Origin: SURF-32 sp964648365
GTDB lineage: Bacteria; Planctomycetota; Phycisphaerae; UBA1845
Length of the DNA stretch: 62,196 nt
Assembly (NCBI GenBank): GCA_964648365.1
Contig: CAZYLK010000010.1
Location: forward strand, 1 to 62,196
Direction of reading: 5' to 3'
Below the pieces are notes generated by a model. It had not been told where the DNA came from. It saw only the letters and a program-made list of their open reading frames with translations, and ran no database searches. Within the stretch, counting starts at the first letter, position 1. Each line of letters begins with the position of its first letter. Below, one piece after another: positions 62,142 through 62,196 of this stretch. The position numbers were made by a program, and so were the translations under genes.

Positions 62142-62196
62142 TTGCCCATCCAAGGCATCATCTTCGACCTCGACGGCGTGCTCATCCACACCGCCG
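62142..62196 (+). CDS. HAD-superfamily hydrolase, N-terminal fragment
   Basis: Starts at a TTG (AGGG upstream) and runs off the right edge, 18 codons. It reads LLPIQGIIFDLDGVLIHTA; the DLDGVL motif is the HAD nucleophile motif I (Asp nucleophile), as in beta-phosphoglucomutase-like phosphatases. Partial, so the class is not known. Confidence 0.7.
   Translation, partial: MPIQGIIFDLDGVLIHTA

Noticed and set aside
1..62196. tRNA or rRNA genes
   Set aside because: No cloverleaf or rRNA signature was found by eye on either strand; a covariance scan would be needed to be sure.

Overview
The window is about 62 kb of GC-rich DNA (roughly 65% by eye) from a Gram-negative bacterium, most likely a planctomycete of the Phycisphaerae type. 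The evidence is PQQ-like beta-propeller proteins, pectin-lyase-fold surface proteins, many small palindromic repeats, lpxD, a complex I operon without nuoEFG, and several small membrane proteins ending in a CxxCGYD(L/I)RG...CPECG ribbon. It looks like a scaffold from a short-read or metagenome assembly. It holds two 100-N gaps, and one of them is flanked by an exact 55-bp duplication typical of an unmerged k-mer overlap. The taxon is an inference.

Layout: 1-5.3 kb carries secreted PQQ-like proteins, a PaaK-type ligase and an exported protein with a Cys-flanked C-terminal domain. 5.3-13.9 kb carries a palindrome array, a glycosyltransferase, an ABC ATPase/FtsX-type permease pair (the permease spans gap 1 but is intact once the overlap is merged) and an MFS transporter. 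14.0-21.6 kb carries a subtilase, a TatD-like hydrolase, a DKTA-repeat exported protein, a DUF819 protein and an EamA transporter. 21.7-30.5 kb is the most unusual locus: a 1,235-residue coiled-coil protein diverges from a four-gene operon of a second coiled-coil protein, an FGE-fold protein without the usual cysteines, a zinc-ribbon GTPase resembling DO-GTPase2 and a GAP1-like protein. I read this as a candidate NTP-dependent conflict or signalling system.

30.6-36.6 kb carries lpxD, a GNAT acetyltransferase, a short promoter-terminator unit, microsatellites, a NicO/UreH-like membrane protein, a flavin reductase and threonine aldolase. 54.0-36.9 kb (minus strand) is a complex I operon read nuoI-A-B-C-D-H-J-K-L-M-N. 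It starts from a good promoter, ends with a ferritin-like gene overlapping nuoN, and is interrupted by three Uma2 nuclease genes, a hicBA toxin-antitoxin pair whose antitoxin overlaps the nuoB stop, and several small unknown genes. 54.3-60.3 kb carries four paralogous two-TM/zinc-ribbon genes flanking two beta-helix genes. One beta-helix gene is broken by a 300-bp ISL3-like MITE with an 8-bp target duplication and carries a heptanucleotide repeat at its 5' end. 60.4-62.1 kb is a lower-GC BglII/BstYI-like restriction-modification system, followed by the start of a HAD-family gene.

Several families of short palindromes (GAGCCGCGGGCTTCAGCCCGC, CACCGGTTnnnAACCGGTG, CACGGTCTGGAAGACCGTG, AGCCCCGGCnTTCAnGCCGGGG and GCACTGCTC..GAGCAGTG types) and ATTCG or GGGAGTnA microsatellites are scattered through the window. 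Several palindromes lie in frame inside real genes (the ABC ATPase, the FtsX permease, nuoL), much like Rickettsia palindromic elements. Three unrelated exported proteins share a C-terminal domain framed by conserved cysteines. Besides the GTPase locus, these are the two most novel-looking signals.
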